The notes below the pieces were generated by a model. It was not told where the DNA came from, ran no database searches, and was given only the letters and a program-made list of their open reading frames with translations. From Parasphingopyxis marina (GTDB lineage Bacteria > Pseudomonadota > Alphaproteobacteria > Sphingomonadales > Sphingomonadaceae), in assembly GCF_014237875.1 (NCBI RefSeq), contig NZ_JACJVJ010000001.1, positions 236,501-300,500 on the forward strand: a DNA stretch of 64,000 nucleotides, given 5' to 3'. The translations under genes were made by a program, and so were the position numbers. How positions within the stretch are numbered: position 1 is the stretch's first letter; the number at the start of each line of letters is the position of its first letter. Positions 7,577-17,818 of the stretch are shown here, piece by piece.

Positions 7577-10216
7577 ATGCGTAAATCGATATTGCTTGCG
7601 ACCGCCGGTCTTGCGGCGATCGCATCCCCCGCCATTGCGCAAGACACCGAAACGGCAACCGCCGACACCGCCACGGACCAGAATGTCATCGTCGTTATCG
7701 CCCAAGGCCGCGAACAGCGGCTGCAGGACGTTCCGATCGCGGTCAGCGCGGTCAACGCCGAAAGCCTTCGCAATTCGGGTGCCAACGACATTCGCCAGCT
7801 CAACCAGCTGGCGCCGTCGCTGCTCGTCTCCTCGACGGGCTCGGAGGCCAATGGCTCGGCGCGTATCCGCGGCATCGGCACGGTCGGCGACAATCCCGGC
7901 CTCGAAAGCTCGGTCGCGGTGTTCATCGACGGCGTTTATCGTTCGCGCACCGGCTCGGGCCTTAACGAGCTTGGCGAGATCGAACGGATCGAAGTGCTGC
8001 GCGGCCCGCAAGGTACGCTGTTCGGCCGCAACGCGTCCGCCGGCCTCATCAACATCGTCAGCGCCTCGCCCGAATTCGATTTCGGCGGCAATGCCGAACT
8101 GACCTATGGCAATTTCGACCATATCCGCGCCTCCGCCGGCCTGACCGGCCCGATTGGCGATACGCTCGCCTTCCGCATGGACGGCGTCTATGTGAACCGC
8201 GACGGCTTTTACGACGACGTCACCAATGGCGGCACCGTCAACGATCGCGATCGCCTGTTCCTCCGCGGCCAGCTGCTCTGGGAAGCCACGCCCGATCTCT
8301 CCTTCCGCTTGATCGGCGATTACACGACCCGCGACGAAGCCTGCTGTGCGGCCGTCTATGCGACGACCGAAATCGCGCCGGCCAATGCGGGGCTGCTCGA
8401 CCTTTCGAACCCGATCATCGGCGTGATGACGGCGCTGGGCTTCCAGATCCCCTCGCGGAACGACATTTACGAACGGCAGATTTCCGTGTCGCCGGGCCGA
8501 ACCTATGCCGGCGAGACCGAGGATTACGGCATATCGCTGCAGATGGACTGGGATTTCAGCTGGGGCACGCTGACCTCGATCACCGCCTATCGCGAATATG
8601 ACAGCAACCAGGCATCGGATACCGATTACGGTACGCTCGACATCCTGTATCGCGCCCCGGGCGACAATGCCTATGGACGCCAGTTCGAGACATTTTCGCA
8701 GGAACTCCGCCTTCAGGGCGAAGCGTTCGACGGTGCGCTCGACTGGTTGATCGGCGCCTATTACGCGAACGAAGATCTGACGCTGACCGACAATCTGCGC
8801 TTCGGTAACGATTACGGCGCCTTCGCGCCGTGCCGCGTCGTACTGGCCGTCAATGCCGCTCTCATCGATCCGAGCCAGTCGGGCTGTCTGAGTGCCGGCG
8901 GGCGCGCATTGTTGACCGGCGCGATGTCGCCGCTCGGCGCCGCGGGACCGCTGGTCGTCGCGGGCCTCGACAATCTCGGAATGATCAACGATCTCGGCGA
9001 CAATGGATCGCGCTATCTGCAGAACAGCGAAAACTACGCCTTCTTCACGCATAATATCATCAGCATAACCGATAATCTCGATCTGACGATCGGCCTGCGC
9101 TACACCAATGAGAACAAGCGCTTCAGCGCAACCTTCAACAACGACAACACGATCTGCCCCGCACAGCGCGCCGCGTTTACGCCGCTGCTCGCCGGGCCGC
9201 TCGCGGCATTGGCAGGGGGCATTATCGGCCTTTCCTGCCAGGGCAACTCGTCGTCGGAATTGAACGGCCTTGTGCTCAACGACACGCGCAGCGAGGACGA
9301 GATTACCGGTACCGGTATCCTGTCCTATCGGCCTACCGACGACCTGCTGATCTATGGCAGCTATTCGCGCGGTTATAAGGCGGGCGGTTTCAACCTCGAT
9401 CGTTCGGCGCTCAACAGCCCGCTGCTCAACCCGGCGGTAGCCGGCTCGACGGCGGCGCTGCAGTTCGATCCGGAAATCGTCGACGCCTTCGAAATCGGCG
9501 CGAAATACACGATCCCGGGCTTCAGCCTTTCGGCCGCAATCTTCCGGCAGGAATTCTCCAACTTCCAGCTGAATACGTTCAACGGCTCGGTCTTCCTGGT
9601 CCAGAATATCAACAGCTGCGGAACGAGCCTGAACGGGGCCGATCGCGACGGCAGCGCCGCCACCGGCGCCTGTGCGCCCGACGATGTCCAGCCCGGCGTC
9701 ATCTCGCAGGGTATCGAGATCGAAGCGACGCTTTCGCCGATCGACTATGTCAACATGACGGCGGGCGTCACCTATGTCGATGCGAGCTATGAGAACGATC
9801 TCATTGGCAACGACAGCGGCGCGCCGCTCGATCCGGCCCTGAACCTGCTGCCCGGCGACAACCTTTCGAACGCACCCGACCTTGTCGTCACCGGCTCGTT
9901 CGCCTGGACCCCGCCGATCGGCAATAGCGGCATGAGCGGCCTCTTCTATGTCGATGCCCGCAACACCAGCGGCTTCAACACCGGCTCGGACCTCAGCCCG
10001 CAAAAGGAGCAGGAGAGCTTCACGGTCGTGAACGCCCGTATCGGCATCCGCGGCGAAGACCAGCGCTGGGCCCTCGAACTCTGGGCGCAGAACCTGTTCG
10101 ACGAGAATTACACGCAGGTCGCGTTCAACTCTCCGTTCCAGGCGCCGGCGCAGATCTACTCGGCCTTCCTCGCCGAACCGCGCACCTATGGCATCACGGG
10201 CCGCTTCCGCTTCTAG
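7577..10216 (+). CDS. TonB-dependent outer-membrane receptor
   Basis: An 879-residue outer-membrane transporter powered by TonB. ATG 7577 gives a clean signal peptide (MRKSILLATAGLAAIASPAIA, cleavage before QDTE) with GGAG eight bases upstream. A possible TonB box is NVIVVIAQ. The plug domain follows (RLQDVPIAVSAVNAESL, then IERIEVLRGPQGTLFGRNA), then a 22-strand-type barrel ending in ITGRFRF with terminal Phe. A long loop region near residues 415-580 is rich in Ala, Leu and Cys. No siderophore-synthesis or sugar genes adjoin, so the ligand is unknown. A strong terminator follows. Confidence 0.93.
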   Translation: MRKSILLATAGLAAIASPAIAQDTETATADTATDQNVIVVIAQGREQRLQDVPIAVSAVNAESLRNSGANDIRQLNQLAPSLLVSSTGSEANGSARIRGIGTVGDNPGLESSVAVFIDGVYRSRTGSGLNELGEIERIEVLRGPQGTLFGRNASAGLINIVSASPEFDFGGNAELTYGNFDHIRASAGLTGPIGDTLAFRMDGVYVNRDGFYDDVTNGGTVNDRDRLFLRGQLLWEATPDLSFRLIGDYTTRDEACCAAVYATTEIAPANAGLLDLSNPIIGVMTALGFQIPSRNDIYERQISVSPGRTYAGETEDYGISLQMDWDFSWGTLTSITAYREYDSNQASDTDYGTLDILYRAPGDNAYGRQFETFSQELRLQGEAFDGALDWLIGAYYANEDLTLTDNLRFGNDYGAFAPCRVVLAVNAALIDPSQSGCLSAGGRALLTGAMSPLGAAGPLVVAGLDNLGMINDLGDNGSRYLQNSENYAFFTHNIISITDNLDLTIGLRYTNENKRFSATFNNDNTICPAQRAAFTPLLAGPLAALAGGIIGLSCQGNSSSELNGLVLNDTRSEDEITGTGILSYRPTDDLLIYGSYSRGYKAGGFNLDRSALNSPLLNPAVAGSTAALQFDPEIVDAFEIGAKYTIPGFSLSAAIFRQEFSNFQLNTFNGSVFLVQNINSCGTSLNGADRDGSAATGACAPDDVQPGVISQGIEIEATLSPIDYVNMTAGVTYVDASYENDLIGNDSGAPLDPALNLLPGDNLSNAPDLVVTGSFAWTPPIGNSGMSGLFYVDARNTSGFNTGSDLSPQKEQESFTVVNARIGIRGEDQRWALELWAQNLFDENYTQVAFNSPFQAPAQIYSAFLAEPRTYGITGRFRF

Positions 10217-10257
10217 GGCCTATCGCCGAAACCCCCATAGTAGGGGGATATGAAAAG

Positions 10258-10292
10258 CCCGCGCTCCTGCGAATAGGGAGCGCGGGTTTTTT
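10258..10292 (+). terminator. intrinsic terminator after the TonB-dependent receptor
   Basis: A perfect 10-bp stem, CCCGCGCTCC (10258-10267) with GGAGCGCGGG (10277-10286), is followed directly by six T. This is the strongest factor-independent terminator I see in the window and isolates the receptor gene. Confidence 0.9.
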
Positions 10293-10342
10293 CTTGGACC
10301 CAACAACCAGTTGATGCCCGGCCTCAACACCGGCATGGATAT

Positions 10343-12247
10343 ATGATGGCGCTCGATTCCCTGATGGTGAAGATTGCCGTGATCGGCGTGGCCGGTGTCG
10401 GCGCGCAGTGGATCGCCTGGCGTACGCAAAAGCCCGCGATCGCCCTGATGCTGATCGTCGGCATCCTGGTCGGCCCGGTCAGCGCGTTCATTCCACTCGA
10501 AATATTTCGTGGGGGCCTCATAAATCCCGAAAGAGATTTCGGGGCTCTGATGGAGCCCATCATCAAGCTCGCCGTTGCCGTGATCCTGTTCGAAGGGGGG
10601 CTGAGCCTCAACTTCCGGGAACTGCGCCAGGCGGGCTGGGCGGTGATGCGACTCGTTGTGATCGGCGTGCCGGTCGGCTGGGCGCTGGGGACGCTGGCCG
10701 GCCATTATGGCGCCGGACTGAGCTGGGGGGTCGCCGCGCTGTTCGGCGGCATTCTCGTCGTCACGGGGCCGACGGTCATCGGGCCGATGCTGCGCACCTT
10801 GCGTGTGGGCCCGCGCGTGTCGAACATCCTGAAATGGGAAGGGATCGTCAACGATCCGATCGGCGCGCTGCTCGCCGTCTTCATCTTCGCCTATATCACC
10901 TATGGCGGGTCGGGCACCAATATCGCCGCGATCAGCTTCGACGTGCTGGCCTCGACCTTCGTCGCAGCCCTGCTGGGCGCGGCGCTGGGCTGGGGCGTCA
11001 CCTGGTTCTTTCCGCGCGGCTATGTGCCGGAATATTTGAAAGCGCCGATGCTGCTGATCCTCGTGATCGGCGGTTTCGTGCTCGCCGATATCATCCAGCA
11101 TGAAACCGGCCTCGTCACCGTCACCATCATGGGCGTGGTGATGGCCAACCGGCCGATGTTCTCCAGCCATGCGCTGCGGCGTTTCAAGGAAGATCTCGCG
11201 GTCCTCCTGATCTCCGGCGTGTTCATCATCCTCTCGGCCACGCTCGATTGGGAAGTCATCACCAGCTTCCAGTCCAGCTCGGCCGATCCGCTGGTCGGCA
11301 TCTTCCGCTTCGCCAGCTTCCTGATCCTGCTGCTGTTCGTCGTCCGCCCGGTGACGGTGCTGACGGCCCTGCTCTTTTCCAGCGTGCCCTGGCGCGAGCG
11401 CCTGTTCATCGCCTGGATCGCCCCGCGCGGCATCGTCGCCGTCGCGATCACCGGCCTCTTTGCCATCCGGCTCATCGACTATGGCGTCGAAGGCGCCGAA
11501 TCGCTGATCCCGCTATCCTTCGGCGTCGTCATCGCCACCATCTTCGCCCATGGCTTCTCGGCGCGATACTGGGCAAGGCGGCTCGGCATCGACCAGGGCG
11601 AATCGAACGGCGTGCTTCTGGTCGGCGCCAATCGCTGGACGATCGATTTCGGCGAGCTTCTCCGGAAGATGGAAATTCCCGTCACCATCGCCGATCCGTC
11701 GCAATATGCGTTGCGCGCGGCGCGGCGCCGCGAGCTTGACGTCTATCGCGGCGATATCCTTGACGAGGTGACGCAGGAGCATCTCGATCTCGGCCAGTTC
11801 CAGGAGCTGATCGCGGCGACCGACAACGACGCATACAACGCGCTGATCTGCGACGATCTCGGCCCCGAAGTGGGGTATGACGCCGTCAGCCAGATCGGCG
11901 CCGACCGCGACCGGGCCCCCTATCATGCGCGCGGTCGCGTGCTGATGCGCACCGGACCGACGATCGACGACCTCCTCAAATGCGAAGACGATGGCTGGGT
12001 GTTCACCCGCACCAAGATCACCGAAAAATTCGGCATCGAGGATCTGAAGGCCAATCTCGACGAGGAAGCCTTGCTCGTTTGCGTGATGAAGCCGTCGAAA
12101 AAGCTGCTCTTCTTCTCGACCGATGCGCGGCCCGTGATCGAGCCGGGCGATATCGTCGTCAGCTACGCCCCGCCTGAAACCCCGGAAAAGATGCAGCGCG
12201 AACAGCGCGAAAAGCGGGACCAGCAATCCAAGCCGCTTCCGGGTTAG
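10343..12247 (+). CDS. cation/proton antiporter, CPA1 (NhaP-like), with C-terminal nucleotide-binding domain
   Basis: The 634-residue protein has about twelve membrane helices (residues 1-415) of the Na+/H+ exchanger fold, with the ion-site sequence WEGIVNDPIGAL typical of NhaP-type CPA1 antiporters. A cytosolic Rossmann-like RCK/TrkA-N domain follows (GVLLVGANRWTIDFGELL, then VYRGDILDEVTQEHLDLG), and then a charged tail. It would exchange Na+ or K+ for H+ at the inner membrane, gated by a nucleotide or ion sensed by the tail. It converges on glnD with only eight bases between stops. Cation choice is not determinable. Confidence 0.88.
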   Translation: MMALDSLMVKIAVIGVAGVGAQWIAWRTQKPAIALMLIVGILVGPVSAFIPLEIFRGGLINPERDFGALMEPIIKLAVAVILFEGGLSLNFRELRQAGWAVMRLVVIGVPVGWALGTLAGHYGAGLSWGVAALFGGILVVTGPTVIGPMLRTLRVGPRVSNILKWEGIVNDPIGALLAVFIFAYITYGGSGTNIAAISFDVLASTFVAALLGAALGWGVTWFFPRGYVPEYLKAPMLLILVIGGFVLADIIQHETGLVTVTIMGVVMANRPMFSSHALRRFKEDLAVLLISGVFIILSATLDWEVITSFQSSSADPLVGIFRFASFLILLLFVVRPVTVLTALLFSSVPWRERLFIAWIAPRGIVAVAITGLFAIRLIDYGVEGAESLIPLSFGVVIATIFAHGFSARYWARRLGIDQGESNGVLLVGANRWTIDFGELLRKMEIPVTIADPSQYALRAARRRELDVYRGDILDEVTQEHLDLGQFQELIAATDNDAYNALICDDLGPEVGYDAVSQIGADRDRAPYHARGRVLMRTGPTIDDLLKCEDDGWVFTRTKITEKFGIEDLKANLDEEALLVCVMKPSKKLLFFSTDARPVIEPGDIVVSYAPPETPEKMQREQREKRDQQSKPLPG

Positions 12248-12255
12248 GGAAAAGC

Positions 12256-15009
12256 CTAGGCCGCTTCCTTTTCCTGCTGGCCCGGCTCGGCCGCCGCTTC
12301 GAGCAGACGCTTCTGCATTGCCTTGAGTTTGGCGGCGTTGGCGATCTTCTCGCCGAAAAGGTCCGTCAGGTAGAAGGTATCGACGGCGCGCTCGCCATAG
12401 GTGGCGATATGCGCGGAGCTGATCATAGCCTTGGACTGGAACAGCGCATGGGCGAGGCCGTTCAGCAGCGCGGGCCGATCGAGCGCGTTCACCTCGACGA
12501 CCGTATAATGGTTCGACGCCTTGTTATCGATCAGCACCAACGGCTCGATATGGAAGGCATCGGCGCGCGGGCGGGGCAGCGGACGGGCCTCCAGCTTTTC
12601 CTTCAGCTTGTGCTTGTTCGCGATCGAATCACGGATCGCGGTTTCCAGGCGCTCGAGCTGGCCGGGATCCTGGAAGGTGCCGCCCAGCGGATCCTGGACG
12701 AGGATATTGTCGAGCGCCATGCCGTCACGGCTCGTATAGATGCGCGCATCGATGACATTGCCGCCGGCCATGTCGACCGCGCCGGCCAGCCGGAAGAAAA
12801 GCCCCGGATGATCGGCCGTGTAGACGGTGACGAGCGTCGCGCCGCGATCCTCGTCGGGCCGCATGACGATCGAAAGCTTGTCGCCCTCCGCATCGGCATC
12901 GGCCATCTGCTGCGCGTTGCGTGCCGCCGCCTCGTCATTCTCGGCGATCCAATACGCCTCGGGCATGCGCTTGAAGAGGCTGCTCAGTTTCGTAGCGGAC
13001 CAGCCGAGCCGCTGCCCGACCGCATCCTGCGCCGCCGCGATCCGCTCTCTGCGTCCATCCTGTTTGTGGCCGAGCCGCAGCCTTTCCTCGGCCAGCTGGT
13101 AGAGGTCCGAAAGCAGCTGGCGCTTCCAGTCGTTCCAGACACCTGGCCCCACCGCGCGAATATCGACGACCGTGAGGACCAGCAGCAGTTTCAGGCGCTC
13201 GGGACTTTTCACGGCGAGGACGAAATCCTCGATCGCCTTGGGATCGGCAAGATCGCGTTTGAAAGCCGTTGCAGACATCAGCAGATGGTTGCGCACCAGC
13301 CAGGCGACCGTCTGCGTTTCCCCGGCATCGAGGCCAAGACGCGGGCAGAGCTTTTCGGCAACCTGGGCACCGAGGATCGAATGGTCGCCGCCGCGACCCT
13401 TGGCGATATCGTGGAGCAACACCGCGACATAGAGCACGCGGCGCGAAATCAGCTTCTGCATGATCGCGTGGGAAAGCGGATGATCCTCGATCAGGTCCCC
13501 GCTCTCGATCCGCGACAACAGGCCGATCGCGCGGATCGTGTGCTCGTCCACCGTATAGTGATGATACATGTCGAACTGCATCTGCGCGACGACCCGGCCG
13601 AAATCGGGAATGAAGCGGCCGAACACGCCGGCCTCGTTCATCCAGCGCAGCACCTTGCCCGGATCCCGCGGGCTGGAAAGGACATCGAGAAACAGCGCGT
13701 TCGCGCGCGGATTATCGCGAATCGTGCCGGCGAGTTTCTCGTCGCGATTGGCCTGGCGCATCGTCAGCGGATGGATTTCCAGATCATGCTTGTCGGCCAG
13801 CGCGAACAGCTCGATCAAACGCACCGGATCCTTTTTGAAGAAATCGTCGCGGGGCGCCGACAGGCGGCCGCGATCGATGACGAAACCGTGGAGCTTGCGC
13901 GGCTTGCGGCGCAGGGTCGGCATCGCAAAGCGGCGGCCGCGCGCACCATATTGTTCGTCGAGATGGGCGAGGAAGACACCGGTCAGGTCGCCCACCTGTT
14001 TCGCGACGAGGAAATAATGCTGCATGAAGCGCTCGACCGCCGATTTCCCCGTGCGTTCGGCATAGTGCATGCGGCCGGCGATTTCGGGCTGGACGTCGAA
14101 GGTCAGCCGTTCCTCGGGGCGCTTGGAAATGAGGTGCAGGTGACAACGCACGGCGAGCAGGAAATTGCGCGCCTTGCGGAACTGGCGGAGTTCTTCGGCG
14201 GTGAGCAGGCCATGTTCGACCAGTTCCCCGAGATCGCGGACCTTGTAGACATAGCGCCCGATCCAGAACAGCGTTTGGAGATCGCGAAGCCCGCCCTTGC
14301 CGTCCTTGACATTGGGTTCGACGACGTAGCGGCTGTCGCCCATCCGTGCATGCCGCGTATCGCGTTCCTCCAACTTGTCGCGGGTGAACTCGCGCGCCGT
14401 GCCTTCGACGACCTCGGCATAGAAACGGTGCGACGCCTCGTCATAGAGCGCTTCGTCGCCCCAGACATAGCGCGCCTCAAGCAATGCCGTGCGGATCGTG
14501 ACGTCGCTCTTCGCCATCCGCACCATATCGTCGAGCGAGCGCGAGCTGTGGCCGACCTTCAACCCCAGATCCCAGAGCGTGTAGAGAATCGATTCGATGA
14601 CCTGCTCGCACCAGCTGGTCTGTTTGTAAGGGGTGAGGAAGCCGATATCGAGATCGGAAAAGGGCGCCATTTCGCTGCGCCCATAGCCGCCGACCGCGAT
14701 CAGCGAGAGCCGCTCGGCCGCCGAAGGGTTGCTGTTCGAATAGAGCCGCTGGACGGTGAAATCGTAGAGCAGGCGGAGCAGCTGATCGAAAAGAAAGGCA
14801 TAGCTTTCGACGATCTCGGTGCCGCGGGACGGCTTTTCCGCGAGCCGCGCGGCAATCTGCGCACGCCCCGCATCCATTGCCTCGCGGAGCACGGCTACCG
14901 CCGCCTGGCGCAGCGCTGCCGTGCCTTCGGCATCGAGCGCATGCAGCGTCTCGGCGACTTCGCGCCGGTCGATGATCGCGCGGCGGTTGGGGATCGGGGT
15001 TTCGACCAT
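12256..15009 (-). CDS. glnD: bifunctional [protein-PII] uridylyltransferase/uridylyl-removing enzyme
   Basis: A full-length 917-residue nitrogen sensor that uridylylates PII when glutamine is low and removes UMP when it is high. The nucleotidyltransferase motif GGYGRSEMAPFSDLDI is at residues 107-122. The HD hydrolase motif is in VLLHDIAKGRGGDHS. Two C-terminal ACT domains bind glutamine (VTVYTADHPGLFFRLAGAVD and VVEVNALDRPALLNGLAHAL). The gene lies 38 bases after mutS on the same strand, a neighbourhood seen in many alphaproteobacteria. No PII gene is in the window. Confidence 0.97.
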   Translation of the reverse strand: MVETPIPNRRAIIDRREVAETLHALDAEGTAALRQAAVAVLREAMDAGRAQIAARLAEKPSRGTEIVESYAFLFDQLLRLLYDFTVQRLYSNSNPSAAERLSLIAVGGYGRSEMAPFSDLDIGFLTPYKQTSWCEQVIESILYTLWDLGLKVGHSSRSLDDMVRMAKSDVTIRTALLEARYVWGDEALYDEASHRFYAEVVEGTAREFTRDKLEERDTRHARMGDSRYVVEPNVKDGKGGLRDLQTLFWIGRYVYKVRDLGELVEHGLLTAEELRQFRKARNFLLAVRCHLHLISKRPEERLTFDVQPEIAGRMHYAERTGKSAVERFMQHYFLVAKQVGDLTGVFLAHLDEQYGARGRRFAMPTLRRKPRKLHGFVIDRGRLSAPRDDFFKKDPVRLIELFALADKHDLEIHPLTMRQANRDEKLAGTIRDNPRANALFLDVLSSPRDPGKVLRWMNEAGVFGRFIPDFGRVVAQMQFDMYHHYTVDEHTIRAIGLLSRIESGDLIEDHPLSHAIMQKLISRRVLYVAVLLHDIAKGRGGDHSILGAQVAEKLCPRLGLDAGETQTVAWLVRNHLLMSATAFKRDLADPKAIEDFVLAVKSPERLKLLLVLTVVDIRAVGPGVWNDWKRQLLSDLYQLAEERLRLGHKQDGRRERIAAAQDAVGQRLGWSATKLSSLFKRMPEAYWIAENDEAAARNAQQMADADAEGDKLSIVMRPDEDRGATLVTVYTADHPGLFFRLAGAVDMAGGNVIDARIYTSRDGMALDNILVQDPLGGTFQDPGQLERLETAIRDSIANKHKLKEKLEARPLPRPRADAFHIEPLVLIDNKASNHYTVVEVNALDRPALLNGLAHALFQSKAMISSAHIATYGERAVDTFYLTDLFGEKIANAAKLKAMQKRLLEAAAEPGQQEKEAA

Positions 15010-15047
15010 GCGGGCTATCTAGGGGTGACCGCCGCGAACCGCCACCC

Positions 15048-17714
15048 TCATCCGCCTGCCTCGTCCGCCAGCCGTTTAAGCCGGTAGACCAGATCGAGCG
15101 CGTCGCGCGGGGTGAGGTCGTCGGCATGGACCGCGTCCAGCGCCTCGCGTAGCGGGTCGCCGGCATCCTCTTCCATCTGCGGCACATCGGCGGCGAAGAG
15201 AGGCAGATCGTCGAGCCCCGCGGCGATCCCGCCGGTCGCCTCGCGCCCGGCTTCGAGCTTGGCAAGCACCGCCTTGGCGCGGCCCACTGTTTCCTTCGGC
15301 AGCCCGGCCAGCTTGGCGACGGCGAGGCCGTAGCTGCGATCCGCCGGTCCTTCGGCCAGTTCGTGCAGCAACACGAGATCGCCCTGCCATTCACGCGCGC
15401 GGACATGGCGCAGCGAAAGCGCGTCGAGCCGTTCGGCGAGCCGGGTCAGTTCGTGATAATGGGTCGCGAACAGGCAGCGGCATTTGTTCACGTCATGCAC
15501 GGCCTCGACCACCGCCCAGGCGATGGCGAGCCCATCATAGGTGGAGGTACCGCGCCCGACCTCGTCGAGGATGACGAAGCTGTGTTCGGTCGCCTGGGCG
15601 AGAATCGCCGCGGTCTCGACCATCTCGACCATGAAGGTGGACCGGCCGCGCGCGAGATTGTCCGACGCGCCGACGCGGCTGAAGAGCTTGTCGACGATGC
15701 CGAGCTTGGCCGATTGCGCCGGGACGTAGCTTCCCGCCTGGGCGAGCACGGCGATCAGCGCATTCTGCCGCAGGAAGGTCGATTTGCCGCCCATATTGGG
15801 ACCGGTCACCAGCCAGAGCCGTTCCTCGGGCGCGAGCGCGCAATCATTGGCGACGAAGCGTTCGCCCTGCCGCTCGACCGCCATCTCGACTACCGGATGC
15901 CGCCCGCCTTCGACAGCGAAGCACGGTTCGGCCGTAAGCCGGGGCCGCGTCCAGCCGCGCAGAGCGGCCTGCTCGGCGAGCGCGGACGCCACATCGAGCC
16001 GGGCGAGCGCATCGGCGGTCGCCGCGATGGCATCCCTGTCCCTCAGCGTTCGGGCGATCAGCTCTTCGAGATGCGCGGCCTCGGCGGCAAGTGCGTGCGC
16101 TCCGGCCTGCATTACGCGCTGCGCTTCCTCGTGCAGCTCGGGCGCGTTGAAGCGCACGACACCGGCCAGGGTCTGGCGATGGGTGAAGCCCGAATCCGCC
16201 GCCATCAAGGCGTCGGCATGTTTCGAGGGCACTTCGATATGATAACCGAGGACGTTGTTGTGCTTGATCTTGAGGCTCGCAATGCCTCGCGCTTCCCGAT
16301 AGCGCGCTTCGAGCGCGGCAATCGCGCGCCGCCCGTCGCCCGCCGTTTCACGCAGATCGTCCAGCGCCGCGTCGTACCCCTCGGCGATATAGCCACCCTG
16401 CGCGGTATCGATCGGCGGCGAAGGGACGAGCGCGCGCGCCAGATGATCGCTGAGCGCGCCATGGCCGGTGAGCCGGGGCAGCGTTTCGGCGAGCAGGGCG
16501 GGAGGCTCGTCGATCCGCGCAAGCGCCTCATGAAGGTCGCGCGCGGCGTAAAGACCGTCGCGGAGCAGGCCGAGATCGCGGGGGCTGCCGCGACCGGCAA
16601 CCAGCCGGCCAAGCGCGCGGCCGATATCCGGGAGCGCCTTCAGCGCCGCGCGCAGATGGTCGCGCCGCCCGGCATCGCTTTCGAACAGCGCAACGAGATC
16701 GAGCCGCGCCTCGATGGCATCGGTCGTTGTAAGTGGCGCGGCGATATCGACGGCGAGCAGCCGCGCGCCGGCGCCCGTTACCGTCCGGTCGATGGCGGAC
16801 AGCAGGCTGCCACCGCGATTGCCGCTGGCCGAATGGGTGAGCTCCAGGCTCTCGCGCGTCGCCGCGTCGATCAGCATATAGTCGCCCGCGCGGTGGTGGC
16901 GCGGCGGCTGAAGGAAGGGCAGCGCACCCTGGCCCGCGCTATCGAGATAGGCGAGGAGGCCGCCGGCCGCGGCGAGCTCGGCGCGGTCGAACTGGCCGAA
17001 ACCATCCAGCGTCGCGACGCCGAACACGGTTTTCAGCCGCCGCTCGGCCTCGATGCTGCTGAAATCGCTCCTGGCGCAGATATGGGCGTCGTCGGGCGCG
17101 CGTTCGAAGCCCTCGGGCGCGATGATCTCGGCCGCGCCGAGGCGCGCGAGTTCGGCGTCGAGCATCGCTATTGGTGCCGATGAAAGTTCGAACCGCCCGG
17201 TAGAGATGTCGGCGGCGGCGATACCGATATCGCCGCCCGCTTCGGCGACCGCGACCAGCCAGTTGGAAGCGCGGGCATCGAGCAGCGTCTCTTCGGTCAG
17301 GGTCCCCGCGGTGACAATGCGAACGATCGCGCGGGCGACCAGCGCCTTGGCGGCCCTCCCCTCTTTCCTGGCGCGTTTCTTCGCTTCTTCGGGCGTTTCG
17401 GTCTGGTCGGCGATGGCGACCCGGTGCCCCGCCTTGATCAGCCGCGCGAGATAGGCCTCATGGCTGTGCGCGGGGACGCCGCACATCGGAATCGGCTCGC
17501 CGTCATGCTCGCCGCGCGCGGTGAGCGCGATATCGAGCGTCGCCGCCGCCCGTTTCGCATCCTCGAAAAACAGCTCGAAAAAATCGCCCATCCGGTAGAA
17601 GAGCAGGCAATCGGGCACGCTTTCCTTGAGCGCCAGATACTGCGCCATCATCGGCGTCGGCCCGTCCTTTTTCGCGGACCCGGCCTCGCCGCGCGATTTT
17701 ACCCGTGTTGCCAT
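15048..17714 (-). CDS. mutS: DNA mismatch repair protein MutS
   Basis: An 888-residue mismatch sensor. The mismatch-binding Phe-x-Glu is in YRMGDFFELFFEDA. The ATPase has Walker A GPNMGGKST (about residue 637), then FVILDEVGRGTSTYDG (Walker B and signature region) and an HYHEL segment. I start at ATG 17714 (MATRVKSRG). A longer TTG start at 17819 would run into the maeB ribosome site and start codon, and it adds a stretch unlike MutS. It is divergent from maeB and followed by glnD. No mutL is present in the window. Confidence 0.96.
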   Translation of the reverse strand: MATRVKSRGEAGSAKKDGPTPMMAQYLALKESVPDCLLFYRMGDFFELFFEDAKRAAATLDIALTARGEHDGEPIPMCGVPAHSHEAYLARLIKAGHRVAIADQTETPEEAKKRARKEGRAAKALVARAIVRIVTAGTLTEETLLDARASNWLVAVAEAGGDIGIAAADISTGRFELSSAPIAMLDAELARLGAAEIIAPEGFERAPDDAHICARSDFSSIEAERRLKTVFGVATLDGFGQFDRAELAAAGGLLAYLDSAGQGALPFLQPPRHHRAGDYMLIDAATRESLELTHSASGNRGGSLLSAIDRTVTGAGARLLAVDIAAPLTTTDAIEARLDLVALFESDAGRRDHLRAALKALPDIGRALGRLVAGRGSPRDLGLLRDGLYAARDLHEALARIDEPPALLAETLPRLTGHGALSDHLARALVPSPPIDTAQGGYIAEGYDAALDDLRETAGDGRRAIAALEARYREARGIASLKIKHNNVLGYHIEVPSKHADALMAADSGFTHRQTLAGVVRFNAPELHEEAQRVMQAGAHALAAEAAHLEELIARTLRDRDAIAATADALARLDVASALAEQAALRGWTRPRLTAEPCFAVEGGRHPVVEMAVERQGERFVANDCALAPEERLWLVTGPNMGGKSTFLRQNALIAVLAQAGSYVPAQSAKLGIVDKLFSRVGASDNLARGRSTFMVEMVETAAILAQATEHSFVILDEVGRGTSTYDGLAIAWAVVEAVHDVNKCRCLFATHYHELTRLAERLDALSLRHVRAREWQGDLVLLHELAEGPADRSYGLAVAKLAGLPKETVGRAKAVLAKLEAGREATGGIAAGLDDLPLFAADVPQMEEDAGDPLREALDAVHADDLTPRDALDLVYRLKRLADEAGG

Positions 17715-17818
17715 TGGATTCGCAGGGATAGCGACTTGCCGCCGCCGCCGCCATGCCTCAAAAGGCGGCACCGGGGAAACCCGCGCCTTATCCACCGCTT
17801 CGTCCACAGGGGAAGACA

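Noticed and set aside
7538-10003. Long minus-strand open frame opposite the TonB-dependent receptor
   Set aside because: It is a GC-driven shadow: the plus frame has a signal peptide, plug and barrel motifs, while the minus frame is Arg/Ala/Asp-rich with no recognisable fold.
12409-15087. Long plus-strand open frame opposite glnD
   Set aside because: glnD has all motifs on the minus strand; the opposite frame has shadow composition and no motif.
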